From Anaerolineales bacterium (GTDB taxonomy: Bacteria; Chloroflexota; Anaerolineae; Anaerolineales; E44-bin32), in assembly GCA_037382465.1 (NCBI GenBank), contig JARRPX010000002.1:132714-196713 (forward strand): a stretch of 64,000 nucleotides of DNA, read 5' to 3'. The translations under genes were made by a program, and so were the position numbers. Shown one piece after another: positions 26,580 through 35,676 of the stretch. The notes under the pieces are model-generated. The model made no database searches, was not told the DNA's origin, and saw only the letters and a list, made by a program, of their open reading frames with translations. Position 1 is the first letter of the stretch. Each line of letters starts with the position of its first letter.

Positions 26580-27947
26580 ATGACCCAAGCGATGACTCAA
26601 ATTCAATGCCCCAACTGCAAAGCACCGATCATGGCCTCCATCGAACAACTCATCGATGTCGGCCAGGACCCCGGCGCAAAAGCCAGGCTGCTTTCCGGAA
26701 GCATAAACCGTATCAAGTGCCCTTCTTGTGGCTTCGAAGGCCAGATCGCGACGCCCCTCGTGTACCACGACCCCGAAAAGGAGTTGTTGCTGACGTACAT
26801 GCCCGTCGAACTCAGCATTCCCAAAGACGAACAAGAACGCGTGATTGGCAAGATGATCAATAAAATCACGGAGAGCCTGCCGCCGGAACAACGAAAAGCC
26901 TACCTGTTTCAACCTCAGACTACGCTCACAATGCAGGGAATGTTGGAACGGATATTAGAGGAAGACGGAATATCCAAAGAAGAGATCGAAGAACAGCGCG
27001 CCAGAATGCGTCTCTTTGAAGATTTGATTCAAAGCCGCGAAGAGGATCTCGACGATTTCATCAAGGAACACGACGAAGAAATGGACTCCGCTTTCTTCCA
27101 GATCGCGGCAATGGCGATAGGCTCGATAACGGATGCGGACACGAAACAAGCCGTTACCCAACGCTACGAAAAAGCCGTTCAACAAAGCAAGTTTGGCCGC
27201 CGAATCCAGGCCCAAGAGAATGAATTCAAGCAGGCCATCGAAAGCATCAACGAGCTCGGGAAGGACATGACCCGTGAAAACATCCTGGATTTACTGATTC
27301 AGGCTCCGAACGACGACCGCGTACTCGCCATCGTCAATCTCCTGCGGCCAGCGTTGGATTACAGCTTTTTCCAACTGCTGACGGATCGCATGGAGTCGAG
27401 CGATACAGAACAACAAGAGAAGCTTTCTGCACTCCGCGAGCGCATACTTGAAATTTCCCAGGAAATCGACAAAGTCCAGGAAGCTCGCGCAGCGCAAGCC
27501 GCTTCTTTGCTGCAATCACTGATCCGAGCGGAGGACCTCGATCAGGCCATTAGAAACGCTCTTCCCATCGTTGACGACTATTTTCTAGGGATTCTACAGG
27601 CAAACATCCAGGCGGCAGAAGAACGGAACAATGCTGAAACCCTGAAGAAACTCAACGAGATTCGGGACAAATTGCAGTCCATTGCCGAAGAATCTGTCCC
27701 GGAAGAACTCCGTTTTGCTCAACAACTCATTAATATCGAAGACGACGAGGAGGCGCTTCGGTTCCTGGAAACGTCAATTGATCAGATCAACGACCAGGTA
27801 TTGTCTGCATTGATGGCCACCGCAGACCGCCTTGCAGAAAACGGCGATCAAGAAAACGCCGATCGGGTACGTAATCGGTATCGTCAGGCACTGCGATTGG
27901 CGATGAAGGCAAAGATGAGCGCCGAAGATAATGGTGAGGAAACCTAA
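26580..27947 (+). CDS. CpXC domain protein with long helical region
   Basis: A 455-residue protein. The N-terminus has two CPxC pairs (CPNC at ~10-13 and CPSC at ~48-51), matching the CpXC domain, presumably zinc binding. The rest is strongly acidic and helical, with repeated segments such as LRERILEISQEIDKVQEARAAQAASLLQSLI that could form coiled coils. No membrane segment is present. An AAAGGA site lies 12 bases before the ATG at 26580; a second ATG at 26592 would also keep the whole CpXC domain. Function unknown. Confidence 0.82.
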   Translation: MTQAMTQIQCPNCKAPIMASIEQLIDVGQDPGAKARLLSGSINRIKCPSCGFEGQIATPLVYHDPEKELLLTYMPVELSIPKDEQERVIGKMINKITESLPPEQRKAYLFQPQTTLTMQGMLERILEEDGISKEEIEEQRARMRLFEDLIQSREEDLDDFIKEHDEEMDSAFFQIAAMAIGSITDADTKQAVTQRYEKAVQQSKFGRRIQAQENEFKQAIESINELGKDMTRENILDLLIQAPNDDRVLAIVNLLRPALDYSFFQLLTDRMESSDTEQQEKLSALRERILEISQEIDKVQEARAAQAASLLQSLIRAEDLDQAIRNALPIVDDYFLGILQANIQAAEERNNAETLKKLNEIRDKLQSIAEESVPEELRFAQQLINIEDDEEALRFLETSIDQINDQVLSALMATADRLAENGDQENADRVRNRYRQALRLAMKAKMSAEDNGEET

Positions 27948-27999
27948 TCAAAACAGAGTTCGAGCGCAGCGTAGTTCATCGTCAGCAATTGGAACTCGA

Positions 28000-28032
28000 A
28001 CCCTGTGTCTATAATGGCACAGGGTCCTTTCT
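28000..28032 (+). terminator. Rho-independent terminator after the CpXC gene
   Basis: ACCCTGTG (28000-28007) pairs with CACAGGGT (28018-28025) across a 10-base loop and is followed by CCTTTCTT. It lies between the convergent CpXC and small membrane-protein genes. Confidence 0.7.
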
Positions 28033-28047
28033 TGACCCATAACGGAA

Positions 28048-28404
28048 TTATTCGATCCATTCCTTGATACTATCCCGCGCATCCATAGCCTGGCCGAGCA
28101 TGAACCCCAGAATCGCGAGAAAAATGATCGCTGCGAATCCGATGACATCCCCCCACGGAGGCTCGACGAAGTCGGGCACGATGATTAATACCACGATCCC
28201 GATCGTCAACCCCAGGACCAATCCCAAGAACTTGTTCGGCGTCTCATCGATCATCGTACGCAAAGAGAAGCTCGTAAGGGACTTTTTCCGACGCCGTGCA
28301 ATCGAATGTTGGAGATTGTTGACTTTCGTTTGAGGGTCACGAAGCTGGATTTGCCGGTCGCGAATCCTCTTTAACCGCTCTTGCTCCGAATTTCGTGAAC
28401 TCAT
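28048..28404 (-). CDS. Small membrane protein with two helices
   Basis: A 118-residue protein. The first ~55 residues are strongly basic and hydrophilic (SIARRRKKSL), followed by two membrane helices (FLGLVLGLTIGIVVLIIV and VIGFAAIIFLAILGFMLG) joined by a short loop, and a short acidic tail. A GGAGG site precedes the ATG. The basic N-terminus should be cytoplasmic. No family recognised. Confidence 0.75.
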   Translation of the reverse strand: MSSRNSEQERLKRIRDRQIQLRDPQTKVNNLQHSIARRRKKSLTSFSLRTMIDETPNKFLGLVLGLTIGIVVLIIVPDFVEPPWGDVIGFAAIIFLAILGFMLGQAMDARDSIKEWIE

Positions 28405-28460
28405 CTCATACCTCCAAGCCTTGGGAATCTTACGAGCCGAGATCGTTCGATGGTCGAATT

Positions 28461-28985
28461 CTAATTATCGAAATCCAGCCATAGATCGTGGACAAAATCC
28501 GGGCAGTGATCGTCTACACTGCGTTCGTTTGCCCACTTGATGACGTCGGGCCTCTTCGCTGCAGGCGTACACAGCCGCTGCGGATCGACACGAATACCCG
28601 CTCGTGCCAGATCCAGCCGATCTGCGTCATAACACGTTTGAATGGTAACGTTGCTGTGATTGCGTTCATCGGTATGATTGGCGCACGCGGCGTAAAGTAA
28701 TCCACATTCCTCATCCGAAATCTCGAAATAGGATCCCCACAAAGTCCGCATGAATTCCGCAGCACGTTTGCCGTGGCCCGGGTCAATGGTTTCGTTAACC
28801 CGCCGTGAGTCGTGGAACACTGCAAATAAGCCTACGACCGTTAAGTTGGCCTCGTTTTGCTTCCCCAGTTTCATGCCGTTTTCATATACACGCGCCCAAT
28901 GCCGGATCCCGTGGATGCCAAACCGTGGTAGCGTGTAGTCTTCGAGGATTTTCTCCAACAATGCCGGCTTGATGCTGTCGATCAT
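28461..28985 (-). CDS. HD-domain-like hydrolase
   Basis: A 174-residue protein with the spaced His/Asp pattern of HD-superfamily phosphohydrolases: GIHGIRHWARVYENG, FAVFHDSRR, HGKRAAEF, ANHTDERNH and CYDADRLDLARAGI. The family cleaves phosphomonoesters or nucleotides; the substrate is unknown. The ATG at 28985 has a GAGGG site 5 bases away; a TTG 12 bases upstream would cover that site. The upstream gene's stop overlaps this ribosome-binding region, so the two are probably coupled. Confidence 0.8.
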   Translation of the reverse strand: MIDSIKPALLEKILEDYTLPRFGIHGIRHWARVYENGMKLGKQNEANLTVVGLFAVFHDSRRVNETIDPGHGKRAAEFMRTLWGSYFEISDEECGLLYAACANHTDERNHSNVTIQTCYDADRLDLARAGIRVDPQRLCTPAAKRPDVIKWANERSVDDHCPDFVHDLWLDFDN

Positions 28986-28993
28986 GCTTTCCC

Positions 28994-29281
28994 TCAATAC
29001 ATAACTCCGGGTTTCTCATTTCGCAGTGTATCGAGAACGGACACGATTTCATCTGTAGATAAATGACACACAAGGGTCGGTTTGGTGCTCGACGGCGTAC
29101 GCAAAGAATCCTTTTTCGTCCATAACTTTTGCGGCTGGTAAAAACGCAATTCTGCCGCAATGCCCTTGACGTCTTCACTGAAGAGCATGATCCGAGCACG
29201 CAAATCCTGATCCTCTGCGGATTCGCTGTTCCCAAAGAATTCAATGACGTAGTTGATTACTTTATAGCCGATCTCTTCCAT
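28994..29281 (-). CDS. Uncharacterised small protein
   Basis: A 95-residue protein starting MEEIGYKVINYVIEFFGNSES. It is mixed helix/strand and slightly acidic, with one Cys and no membrane helix. The ATG at 29281 is preferred over a GTG directly before it, because GAGGTG lies 5 bases upstream. It ends 9 bases before the HD-protein start and is likely in the same transcript. Not recognised. Confidence 0.65.
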   Translation of the reverse strand: MEEIGYKVINYVIEFFGNSESAEDQDLRARIMLFSEDVKGIAAELRFYQPQKLWTKKDSLRTPSSTKPTLVCHLSTDEIVSVLDTLRNEKPGVMY

Positions 29282-29454
29282 CACTGCACCTCGATCGTTT
29301 GGGGTGGTGTTTCGTCAGGCAGCGCATGAGGGTAGTGTATATGTGAAATCGCAAATTCACAACGAGGTTCTTTCTGCGAAGTATTCTTGATTAATTGACG
29401 ACCAAATGGGTATTGCTGCCCGAAATGCGGATTCTCTGATTGGCGGAACAAACG

Positions 29455-29769
29455 TCAATACGAAGCGCGGACTGCGAGGCGGAAAGGAAACAATTCCGGA
29501 ACCATGACCCCTTCCGCGACAGCAGGATCCGAATGTACGATTTTAAGTGCATCTTTTTCCGATCGGGCGTTAAACACGACGATGCCGAAAGTTCGCTCGT
29601 CGTCGGTATCCGTGCGGCCTGCGAATTCTACAATCCCCTGAGCCGCCAATTCAGATAGATGATCAAAATGCAGGGAGATAACTTCAGTTTCCCGAGCTGT
29701 GGGGCCTTCGGTCAGCATCTCGATCCGGACCGGTCGAATTGTGTACAGAAATTGCTGGTCGTCTTTCAT
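29455..29769 (-). CDS. YciI-like (YCII-related) domain protein
   Basis: A 104-residue protein resembling the YCII-related ferredoxin-like family: FLYTIRPVRIEML at the start, HFDHLSELAAQGIVEFAGRT in the middle and IVHSDPAVAEGVMVPELFPF at the end. The conserved His (in HFDHL) and Asp (in SDPAV) of the family are present. The function of the family is largely unknown; some members are small dehydrochlorinase-like or muconolactone-like enzymes. It lies 12 bases beyond the ABC pseudogene on the same strand. Confidence 0.78.
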   Translation of the reverse strand: MKDDQQFLYTIRPVRIEMLTEGPTARETEVISLHFDHLSELAAQGIVEFAGRTDTDDERTFGIVVFNARSEKDALKIVHSDPAVAEGVMVPELFPFRLAVRASY

Positions 29770-29781
29770 GGGATTCCGCTT

Positions 29782-30925
29782 TCACCTGAGCTTTGGTTGA
29801 ATCGACCTTACGCGTTTCTTCGTGTTTCGAGAGAAAAGGTGTATTTCTGTTGGCACCATTTGTAGTTCCGAACCGATACGCAGGATTCGGGTATCAGGAA
29901 TTCTGGCAACGATTTGATCCTCACCGACACGCAGCGAAACGATGTTCACCCCCTTGACCGGCATCTCGAGAATGTCGCTCACCGTGGCTTTGAGTGTATA
30001 TTCCGGAATCCCTGCGTCAACCGGTAAGAGTGCCTCCGGCCGAATGCCGACCAGATAATTGTCGAAAGGCGGTGAAATCAAGGAACCATCGATAAAGTTG
30101 ATCGCTGGCGTGTCCATATCAATGTTCAGGAAATTCGCCACAAAGACGTTTGCCGGATTCCGGTAAATACGGTCGTAGGTTGCCACCTGTTCCACACTTC
30201 CGATATTCATGATCGCCACCAAATCGGCCATCATCATCGCTTCTTGTTGATCGTGCGTCACATACACAGCCGTGACCCCGTAACGTTGCAGCAACTTTTT
30301 CAATTCGACTCGATAGCGTAGACGAAGCTGTTGGTCGAGATTCGATATCGGCTCATCCAGAAGAATGACTCTGGGATCCCTGGTTATGCAGCGCCCCAAC
30401 GCCACTCTTTGTTTCTCTCCTTGAGAAAGGCTGTCCGGTTTGCGATCCAACAGATATTCAATTTCCACACCTAGAAGCTGACTCGTTTGCTCGAATTTCT
30501 ACTGTGCGATTTTGTTCAATTCGGGGGTCTTTTTCTTGAAAAAGAAATACGGTGAGCGGCGGATAGAGTGCGAACTGCTGGAAAACGATCCCAATATGTC
30601 GCTCTCCCGGTGACGTGCCTTGCATGTCGACTCCGTCATAGCGAACGCTGCCCGAATCCGGCTTCGTCAAACCGGCGATAATTCGAAGCAGCGTTGTCTT
30701 TCCGCATCCGCTCGGTCCAAGCAATACGACGGTTTTCTTGTCCGGAATGATCAGATTCAGGTTCTTCATCTCGAAATCAATTTTTCGCGATCTTTTCTCG
30801 GGTGAAGTCTTACTCCCCTCCCCTTTTTCATCGCCCGACCCCTCAAACGTAAAAGCGTCCCTGGAACCTTTCCGGCGGCGATTCCTGAATGTCTTTGATA
30901 TTTCTGTCAACTCAATGGTTGCCAT
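29782..30925 (-). pseudogene. ABC transporter ATP-binding protein (UgpC/MalK type), disrupted
   Basis: Two reading frames together encode a sugar-type ABC ATPase. The N-terminal part (30925-30458) has Walker A GPSGCGKT and the Q-loop VFQQFALYPPLTV. The C-terminal part (29782-30468) has the signature LSQGEKQRVALGR, Walker B VILLDEPISNLD, the H-loop VTHDQQEA and a TOBE-like tail. After PLTV the correct frame is lost: the other frame reads SPYFFFKKKTPELNKIAQ, then a TAG stop (30499-30501), then KFEQTSQLLGVEIEYLLDRKP, which rejoins the family sequence. So there is a frameshift, probably with a small deletion near 30545-30555, plus a nonsense codon. No permease or binding protein is nearby. Confidence 0.82.
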
Positions 30926-31030
30926 CCAACGCTCTCCAAGCTTGAATGAAATGGATTCGAGAGAGTCACACCAACTTCAATATACGCAACGTTCGAACGT
31001 CAACTCGAAGCGAGCGCTTCACACGTACCC

Positions 31031-31915
31031 TCAAGTCGATAACATCATGCAATCGGTATCACCATATTCGATGTCGATCGTGATGTGCGAGATGTCCAAT
31101 TCTTTTACAAGTTCGCGAATATCCTGCTTGACACATTTCACGCTTTCTCTTGGCGTATCCTCGCTCACGACGACGTGGGTTGTCAAAACGTGATGGACGC
31201 CATCCAACGACCATATGTGCGTGTGATGAACCGACTCGACGTTCTCGATCTTTAGCAAGCGTTCGTTGATTTTTTCAATTTCATACCGTGCGGGAACGGC
31301 TTGAAGAAAGAGACCGAGGGTCTGCCTCAAGTTTCTTATCACGTTATACAGCACGTATATGGAAATCAATATCGACAGTAGCGGATCGAGAAAATAGAGA
31401 TCTGCGAACAAGAGAATGATGCTGACGACAAGTACGGCAATCCAACCGAGTACATCTTCGATAAAATGCCAGCCGATCGTTCGGGCGTTGAAGGTTCCAT
31501 CTCTCCGAAGCCGAAAAGCTGCAATGCCATTCACGAGAATGCCACCCAGGGCCAGGATTGCCATACCTTGTGCATTCGGCCGTTCCGGAGCAAACAGCCT
31601 TGGAATCGCCTCGAGTGCAATGTAGAGAGCACCTATGATGAGAATGACCGTGTTGATCAGTGCACCAAGAAGTGAGAACCTCCGATACCCGTAGGTATAT
31701 CGTCGATCGCTTTCTTTTTGGGAGAAGTGCTCCAAATACCACCCCAACCCAAGAGAGACGGCGTCCCCAAGATCGTGCATGGCGTCCGACAAGATCGCCA
31801 GGCTGTTGGTCAAGAAGCCGCCGACGATTTCGACGACGGTAAACACCAGATTCAGAAAAAAAGCCGTCCGCAAGCCGGCAGTCGTACTGTGATGATGTCC
31901 TTGCCGATTCCCCAT
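31031..31915 (-). CDS. Cation diffusion facilitator (CzcD-like zinc/cadmium efflux)
   Basis: A 294-residue metal/proton antiporter with six predicted membrane helices. Transport-site residues appear in LSDAMHDLGDAVSLG (helix 2) and in WHFIEDVLGWIAVL (helix 5). The C-terminal cytoplasmic domain has VHHTHIWSLDGVHHVLTTHVVV, typical of CDF regulatory metal-binding domains. The ATG at 31915 follows a GAAGG site by 6 bases; an in-frame start at 31942 is less likely. A His-rich N-terminus (GHHHS) may bind metal. Confidence 0.9.
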   Translation of the reverse strand: MGNRQGHHHSTTAGLRTAFFLNLVFTVVEIVGGFLTNSLAILSDAMHDLGDAVSLGLGWYLEHFSQKESDRRYTYGYRRFSLLGALINTVILIIGALYIALEAIPRLFAPERPNAQGMAILALGGILVNGIAAFRLRRDGTFNARTIGWHFIEDVLGWIAVLVVSIILLFADLYFLDPLLSILISIYVLYNVIRNLRQTLGLFLQAVPARYEIEKINERLLKIENVESVHHTHIWSLDGVHHVLTTHVVVSEDTPRESVKCVKQDIRELVKELDISHITIDIEYGDTDCMMLST

Positions 31916-32022
31916 TGAAACCTTCTTCCATCCCAGAGTCACATTATCTATTATATTCGCTACCTCATTGCTTCTCGACTAACTGCACCTGGTGATAAGG
32001 AGTTAACATCGGCCGCACAGCT

Positions 32023-32805
32023 TCATCCCGCCACCTTTCTTTGCGTGAAGCGTAAACCAGACCAGACTGCGTCGACCGAGCAAATCTTGTAATCGACCAT
32101 TCCGGATGCCAGGCCAACTTCGCGGACGACATTCTGTGAAAGGTCGCTTTTTACGCCGGAGGACTTCTTGGGCCAGATAATCCAAAGCCCTCCGTTGAGA
32201 GAATACGGAATCATCTCTCCCACACTTCGTTCGAGCCGATCTCTAGAGCGAACAAACCAAAGCGTGATATCCACCGAATGGACTTTGCCTCGCTGAATTC
32301 GCACGCCTTCCGGCAGCTTCCCCAATGTACGTTCGAATTCCTCCGGTGCGTCGATCAGAAGCACGCTTGAATTGGCCTCGATCCCTAGTTTCTTGGGCAA
32401 CGGCGTTCCTTTATACGCTTCGAACACACTTTCAGGAACGACCGGCGACTCAGGTTGATTGACAACAGCCCGTTCGATCGCTGCTCGAACCGTATCCCAC
32501 GAAGAGAACACTGCATCCGGGAAATGATCTCGAATTTTCGCGACCTTCTCCGGTGAACCCGCGCAGAACACGAGCGGCACGTGTCTCGTCGCTATTGACT
32601 TGCGCAGTGTAAACCCCACATCGCGACCTTGTGAGGGCAAACGACTCAGATCGATCACGATCACGTCCGGGATATTAGCCTGGATCTTGCGCAACGTATT
32701 ACGAGAGAATTTCTCGAATTCAGGTTCGAATCCTTCCTCCCGTATCCGATCCAGGCATGCACGTGCTTCCACATCGTTCCAATGGATCAACCGCACACGT
32801 TGCAT
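32023..32805 (-). CDS. Receiver-like N-terminus fused to DUF3052-type domain
   Basis: A 260-residue protein. Residues ~1-115 look like a degenerate receiver: VRLIHWNDVEARACLDRI, then IPDVIVIDLSRLPSQGRDV with an Asp at the usual phospho-acceptor position, but no paired acidic residues after strand 1. Residues ~135-255 match the DUF3052 pattern, ending GGLWIIWPKKSSGVKSDL and SVDAVWSGLRFTQRK. The two parts are usually separate. Function unknown; a regulatory or ligand-sensing role is inferred. Confidence 0.72.
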   Translation of the reverse strand: MQRVRLIHWNDVEARACLDRIREEGFEPEFEKFSRNTLRKIQANIPDVIVIDLSRLPSQGRDVGFTLRKSIATRHVPLVFCAGSPEKVAKIRDHFPDAVFSSWDTVRAAIERAVVNQPESPVVPESVFEAYKGTPLPKKLGIEANSSVLLIDAPEEFERTLGKLPEGVRIQRGKVHSVDITLWFVRSRDRLERSVGEMIPYSLNGGLWIIWPKKSSGVKSDLSQNVVREVGLASGMVDYKICSVDAVWSGLRFTQRKVAG

Positions 32806-32859
32806 ACCCTATTCCTTTGAAGTTCAAACTGCCGCATATCATAATGTCTATGCGCAATG

Positions 32860-33846
32860 TTAGATGCGAAGCTCGACAACGTCACCATCCTGCAATATAT
32901 AATCACGCCCGACCATGATGCCGTCGTGTTCGGCGCTGCCCCACACGCGGGCGCTTTTGAGCTGCTTATAGAAATCCTGATGCACTTTACCTGCGAATTC
33001 CTCCACCGTGCACCCGCGATCGAGGATGAACGGTGATTGATAATCGGGTTCCCTTCCAGGCGCCTTCGAATAAACGCGAATGATATCCAATTGCTCGAAA
33101 AGGATCTCCTTCAAACGATCCAGATTCCTCCCTGTCTTCGCAGAGATGGGCAAAAGCGGCCAATCCTGCTCGAGCAAGGTTTTAAAGATCTCGAAGTTTT
33201 CATCTATGGCCTCATCGTCGTTCTTATTGGCCAGGACGAGCACGGGCTTTACTGAGAGGGTTTGATTGGCGGCATCCTCTTGGGCAATATGCGCCGGGAC
33301 GATTCTGTTTTCCCGCAGCAGATCAACAACGGAATGTAATTGTGAAAGTGGATCGGCGCGAATATCCACTACGATGAGAATAATATCTGCCCGGCGGATG
33401 AGTTCGATCAATTCCGGCTCGATGAATTCACGATTGGTCGGTGGAGTGTCGATAAGTTGAAATTGAACGTTTTCGTAGCGCATCATCCCAGGAGTCGGTT
33501 TCCACGTGGTAAAAGGATAATCGGCGACCTCGGGTTTGGCGTTGGTGAGTGTAGACACGAGCATGGACTTGCCAACGTTGGCATGCCCGATCACTGCGAT
33601 TTGTCCCGCGCCTTCCTTATCGATGTGAAACGCAGATTCCTGTCGGCTTACAGCCTTTCGGGCTTGTGCAGTGGATTTCAATTTGGATAGTTTCTTGCGC
33701 AAATCACCGCGTAGTTTGTCGGTTCCCTTATGTTTGGGAATTTTGGTTAGCATTTCCTCGAGGCAAGCAACCTTTTCCTCCGGTGTGCTCGCCGAACGAT
33801 AGCGCGCTTCGACCTCAAAATAGTCTGGGGGAAGATTTGTAGGCAT
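32860..33846 (-). CDS. DRG/Obg-like GTPase with TGS domain
   Basis: A 328-residue GTPase. A helical N-terminal region (~1-75) includes the Lys-rich LRGDLRKKLSKLKSTAQARK. The G domain has G1 GHANVGKS, G3 LIDTPP and G4 LANKND. A C-terminal TGS domain (~255-328) includes VEEFAGKVHQDFYKQLKSARVWG and ends in DGDVVELRI. This domain order (helical N-terminus, G domain, TGS) resembles the DRG family known from archaea and eukaryotes rather than Obg or YchF. DRG-type proteins are linked to ribosomes; here the role is inferred. Confidence 0.85.
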   Translation of the reverse strand: MPTNLPPDYFEVEARYRSASTPEEKVACLEEMLTKIPKHKGTDKLRGDLRKKLSKLKSTAQARKAVSRQESAFHIDKEGAGQIAVIGHANVGKSMLVSTLTNAKPEVADYPFTTWKPTPGMMRYENVQFQLIDTPPTNREFIEPELIELIRRADIILIVVDIRADPLSQLHSVVDLLRENRIVPAHIAQEDAANQTLSVKPVLVLANKNDDEAIDENFEIFKTLLEQDWPLLPISAKTGRNLDRLKEILFEQLDIIRVYSKAPGREPDYQSPFILDRGCTVEEFAGKVHQDFYKQLKSARVWGSAEHDGIMVGRDYILQDGDVVELRI

Positions 33847-34082
33847 CGCTATTCAATCAATTCATCACGACCGCAATGGAAGTGTATAAAACCTCGAAGC
33901 CAATTTACACACCCATTCAGACCGGCTTCGCCTAATGATTATATACGCGATCAACCCGGGGAAAAAAAGCGTTGCTTCATTTGTGCCGATCCGCATTTAT
34001 TACGATCCCTCCCGGAAAAGCAACTACACAATAGACGAAGTGAGGCTTTTCAAGATAGAATTATAAATAAGGAGACGAGTGA

Positions 34083-34829
34083 ATGACACCTGGTTTTAAG
34101 GAACAAGTAACTCAACTGCGCGATCAAGTTATCAATGAATCCCTGAGGTTCCTGCATCTTTCCCAAGACACCGTATCCGGGAAAATCATCGGCGGTATGC
34201 TTGCGTCGCCCGCAATGCGGCTCGCCGAGCTGGTGCAGTCATTCGATCAACTCGTTGCCGGTTCAGGACTACACGAAGCATCCCGGCGAATGCTCGATCG
34301 CTTCGTCCGCTATTTCGAGGTCGAGCTGTTCGCCAACCTGAAGTCGATGCGAGACCATTTCATTCTCGTCTCGCGCAACACCTTCGAGCGCCTGGCCGTT
34401 GTGCGTGAAGTGATTCGACACCTGCAAGAGGGTGGTGCCGTATTGATATTTCCACGCGGTTTGATCGAACCCGACCCGCAGGTATTGACTGGTGCGACCG
34501 AATCCCTGTCACGCTGGTCCCCCAGCCTCGAAGTCATGTTGCGGCGTGTTCCACAAGCGCACCTCTCGGTTACCATCATTCGAGGCGTGTTGTCATCCTG
34601 GTCGATCAAAAACCCACTTACCCGCCTTCGCAGGAGCATACATGACAAGCAGGTGATTGCCGAGATCAGTCAGGCCGTTCAACACCTGTTCCTTCCCCGC
34701 ACGCTTGCAATTGCACCGAGACTCAATTACGCACCTCCGATGACTTTCAATGACATCGTCGAAAGATATCATGGTTCGAATCCGATGGACGTCATCCGCC
34801 AGACTGCAGCTCAATTAATCGACAATTAA
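34083..34829 (+). CDS. Acyltransferase-like protein lacking the catalytic H-x4-D region
   Basis: A 248-residue protein related to PlsC-type lysophospholipid acyltransferases. The middle part, VVREVIRHLQEGGAVLIFPRGLIEPDP, and SPSLEVMLRRVPQAHLSVTIIRGVL match family regions following the active site (FPRG corresponds to the FPEG-like motif). The NHxxxxD catalytic motif expected before this is absent: the sequence passes from FVRYFEVE (~73-81) almost directly to NLKSMRDHFILVSRN, as if the active-site segment had been deleted in frame. A good AAGGAG site precedes the start. Probably inactive as an acyltransferase. Confidence 0.7.
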   Translation: MTPGFKEQVTQLRDQVINESLRFLHLSQDTVSGKIIGGMLASPAMRLAELVQSFDQLVAGSGLHEASRRMLDRFVRYFEVELFANLKSMRDHFILVSRNTFERLAVVREVIRHLQEGGAVLIFPRGLIEPDPQVLTGATESLSRWSPSLEVMLRRVPQAHLSVTIIRGVLSSWSIKNPLTRLRRSIHDKQVIAEISQAVQHLFLPRTLAIAPRLNYAPPMTFNDIVERYHGSNPMDVIRQTAAQLIDN

Positions 34830-34876
34830 TCGAGAAACGATCGCGCAGATAACTCGCTGCGCATCCATCAACAAGA

Positions 34877-34912
34877 AAAGATCCATCCGAACTTGCGGTG
34901 GATCTTTTTTTA
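34877..34912 (+). terminator. Rho-independent terminator
   Basis: AAAAGATCCATCC pairs with GGTGGATCTTTT (one G-T wobble) and is followed by a run of T, ending the acyltransferase-like gene. The A-rich left arm lets it work on the minus strand as well, where it follows the CDP-alcohol transferase gene. Confidence 0.85.
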
Positions 34913-34935
34913 TACTTGATGGCAACAAGAATAGG

Positions 34936-35607
34936 TCAGCGTGAATCGACACCAACGAGTTCGCGCCCGTATTGAATGGAAGTGCTTACGAAGAGTGTGA
35001 ACAACAGAAGCGCAATAACGAGAATCAGCGTATCGAAAGCCGTGATTGTTATGCCGAGAAACTCATATCCCGGATTGCCGAAGAAAAAGATCAGCGCGTT
35101 GGCGATGATAGCGATCAACCGCACTTCAGTGGGTCCAATCTTTGCATACGATATACGGAAGACGCCGGTGACAAATGCATAGACGTACGCCAGGATCGAA
35201 AGCAGCAAGTAACCACTCAGTGCGAGGCAGGCAATGTCCAGGCGAACATAAGCCGATACACCGAGTCCGGTGAAAACCACCACCTGACTGAAAGCATCGA
35301 CGATGTGATCGATGTAGAAGCCAAATTTCGGCCGCTCGATCTTGCGATAGCGTGCCAGCGTCCCGTCCAGGCTGTCCCCGTACCAATTGATGACGAAACC
35401 GAGGCTCGCCAACCATAAGAAAGCCGGTGACGCTTTCGTGAGCGCGTATCCCACAAAAATAACCAACGATCCGATGATCCCGATGATCGTCAGGGTATCC
35501 GGTGTAAACCGCTGCGGAGTCCGCTCTGCGAACCAGTGCAAAACGCGTCGTTCAATGGGATCCAAGATGCTGTTTTGTATGCGAGTCTGTGATTTAACGT
35601 CTGGCAT
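34936..35607 (-). CDS. CDP-alcohol phosphatidyltransferase family protein
   Basis: A 223-residue membrane enzyme with about six helices. The full signature is seen: GDSLDGTLAR, then GFYIDHIVDAF, which fits D-x2-D-G-x2-A-R-x8-G-x3-D-x3-D. It should transfer a phosphoalcohol from CDP-diacylglycerol or a CDP-alcohol to make a phospholipid or osmolyte such as di-myo-inositol phosphate; the acceptor is not evident. A strong AGGAGG site precedes the ATG at 35607. Confidence 0.88.
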   Translation of the reverse strand: MPDVKSQTRIQNSILDPIERRVLHWFAERTPQRFTPDTLTIIGIIGSLVIFVGYALTKASPAFLWLASLGFVINWYGDSLDGTLARYRKIERPKFGFYIDHIVDAFSQVVVFTGLGVSAYVRLDIACLALSGYLLLSILAYVYAFVTGVFRISYAKIGPTEVRLIAIIANALIFFFGNPGYEFLGITITAFDTLILVIALLLFTLFVSTSIQYGRELVGVDSR

Positions 35608-35676
35608 ATCATTCCTCCTATTTCATCCTTGAAAACCCAAAACCGAGGACTTCGATGTGCCACATCTATCGAGCAT

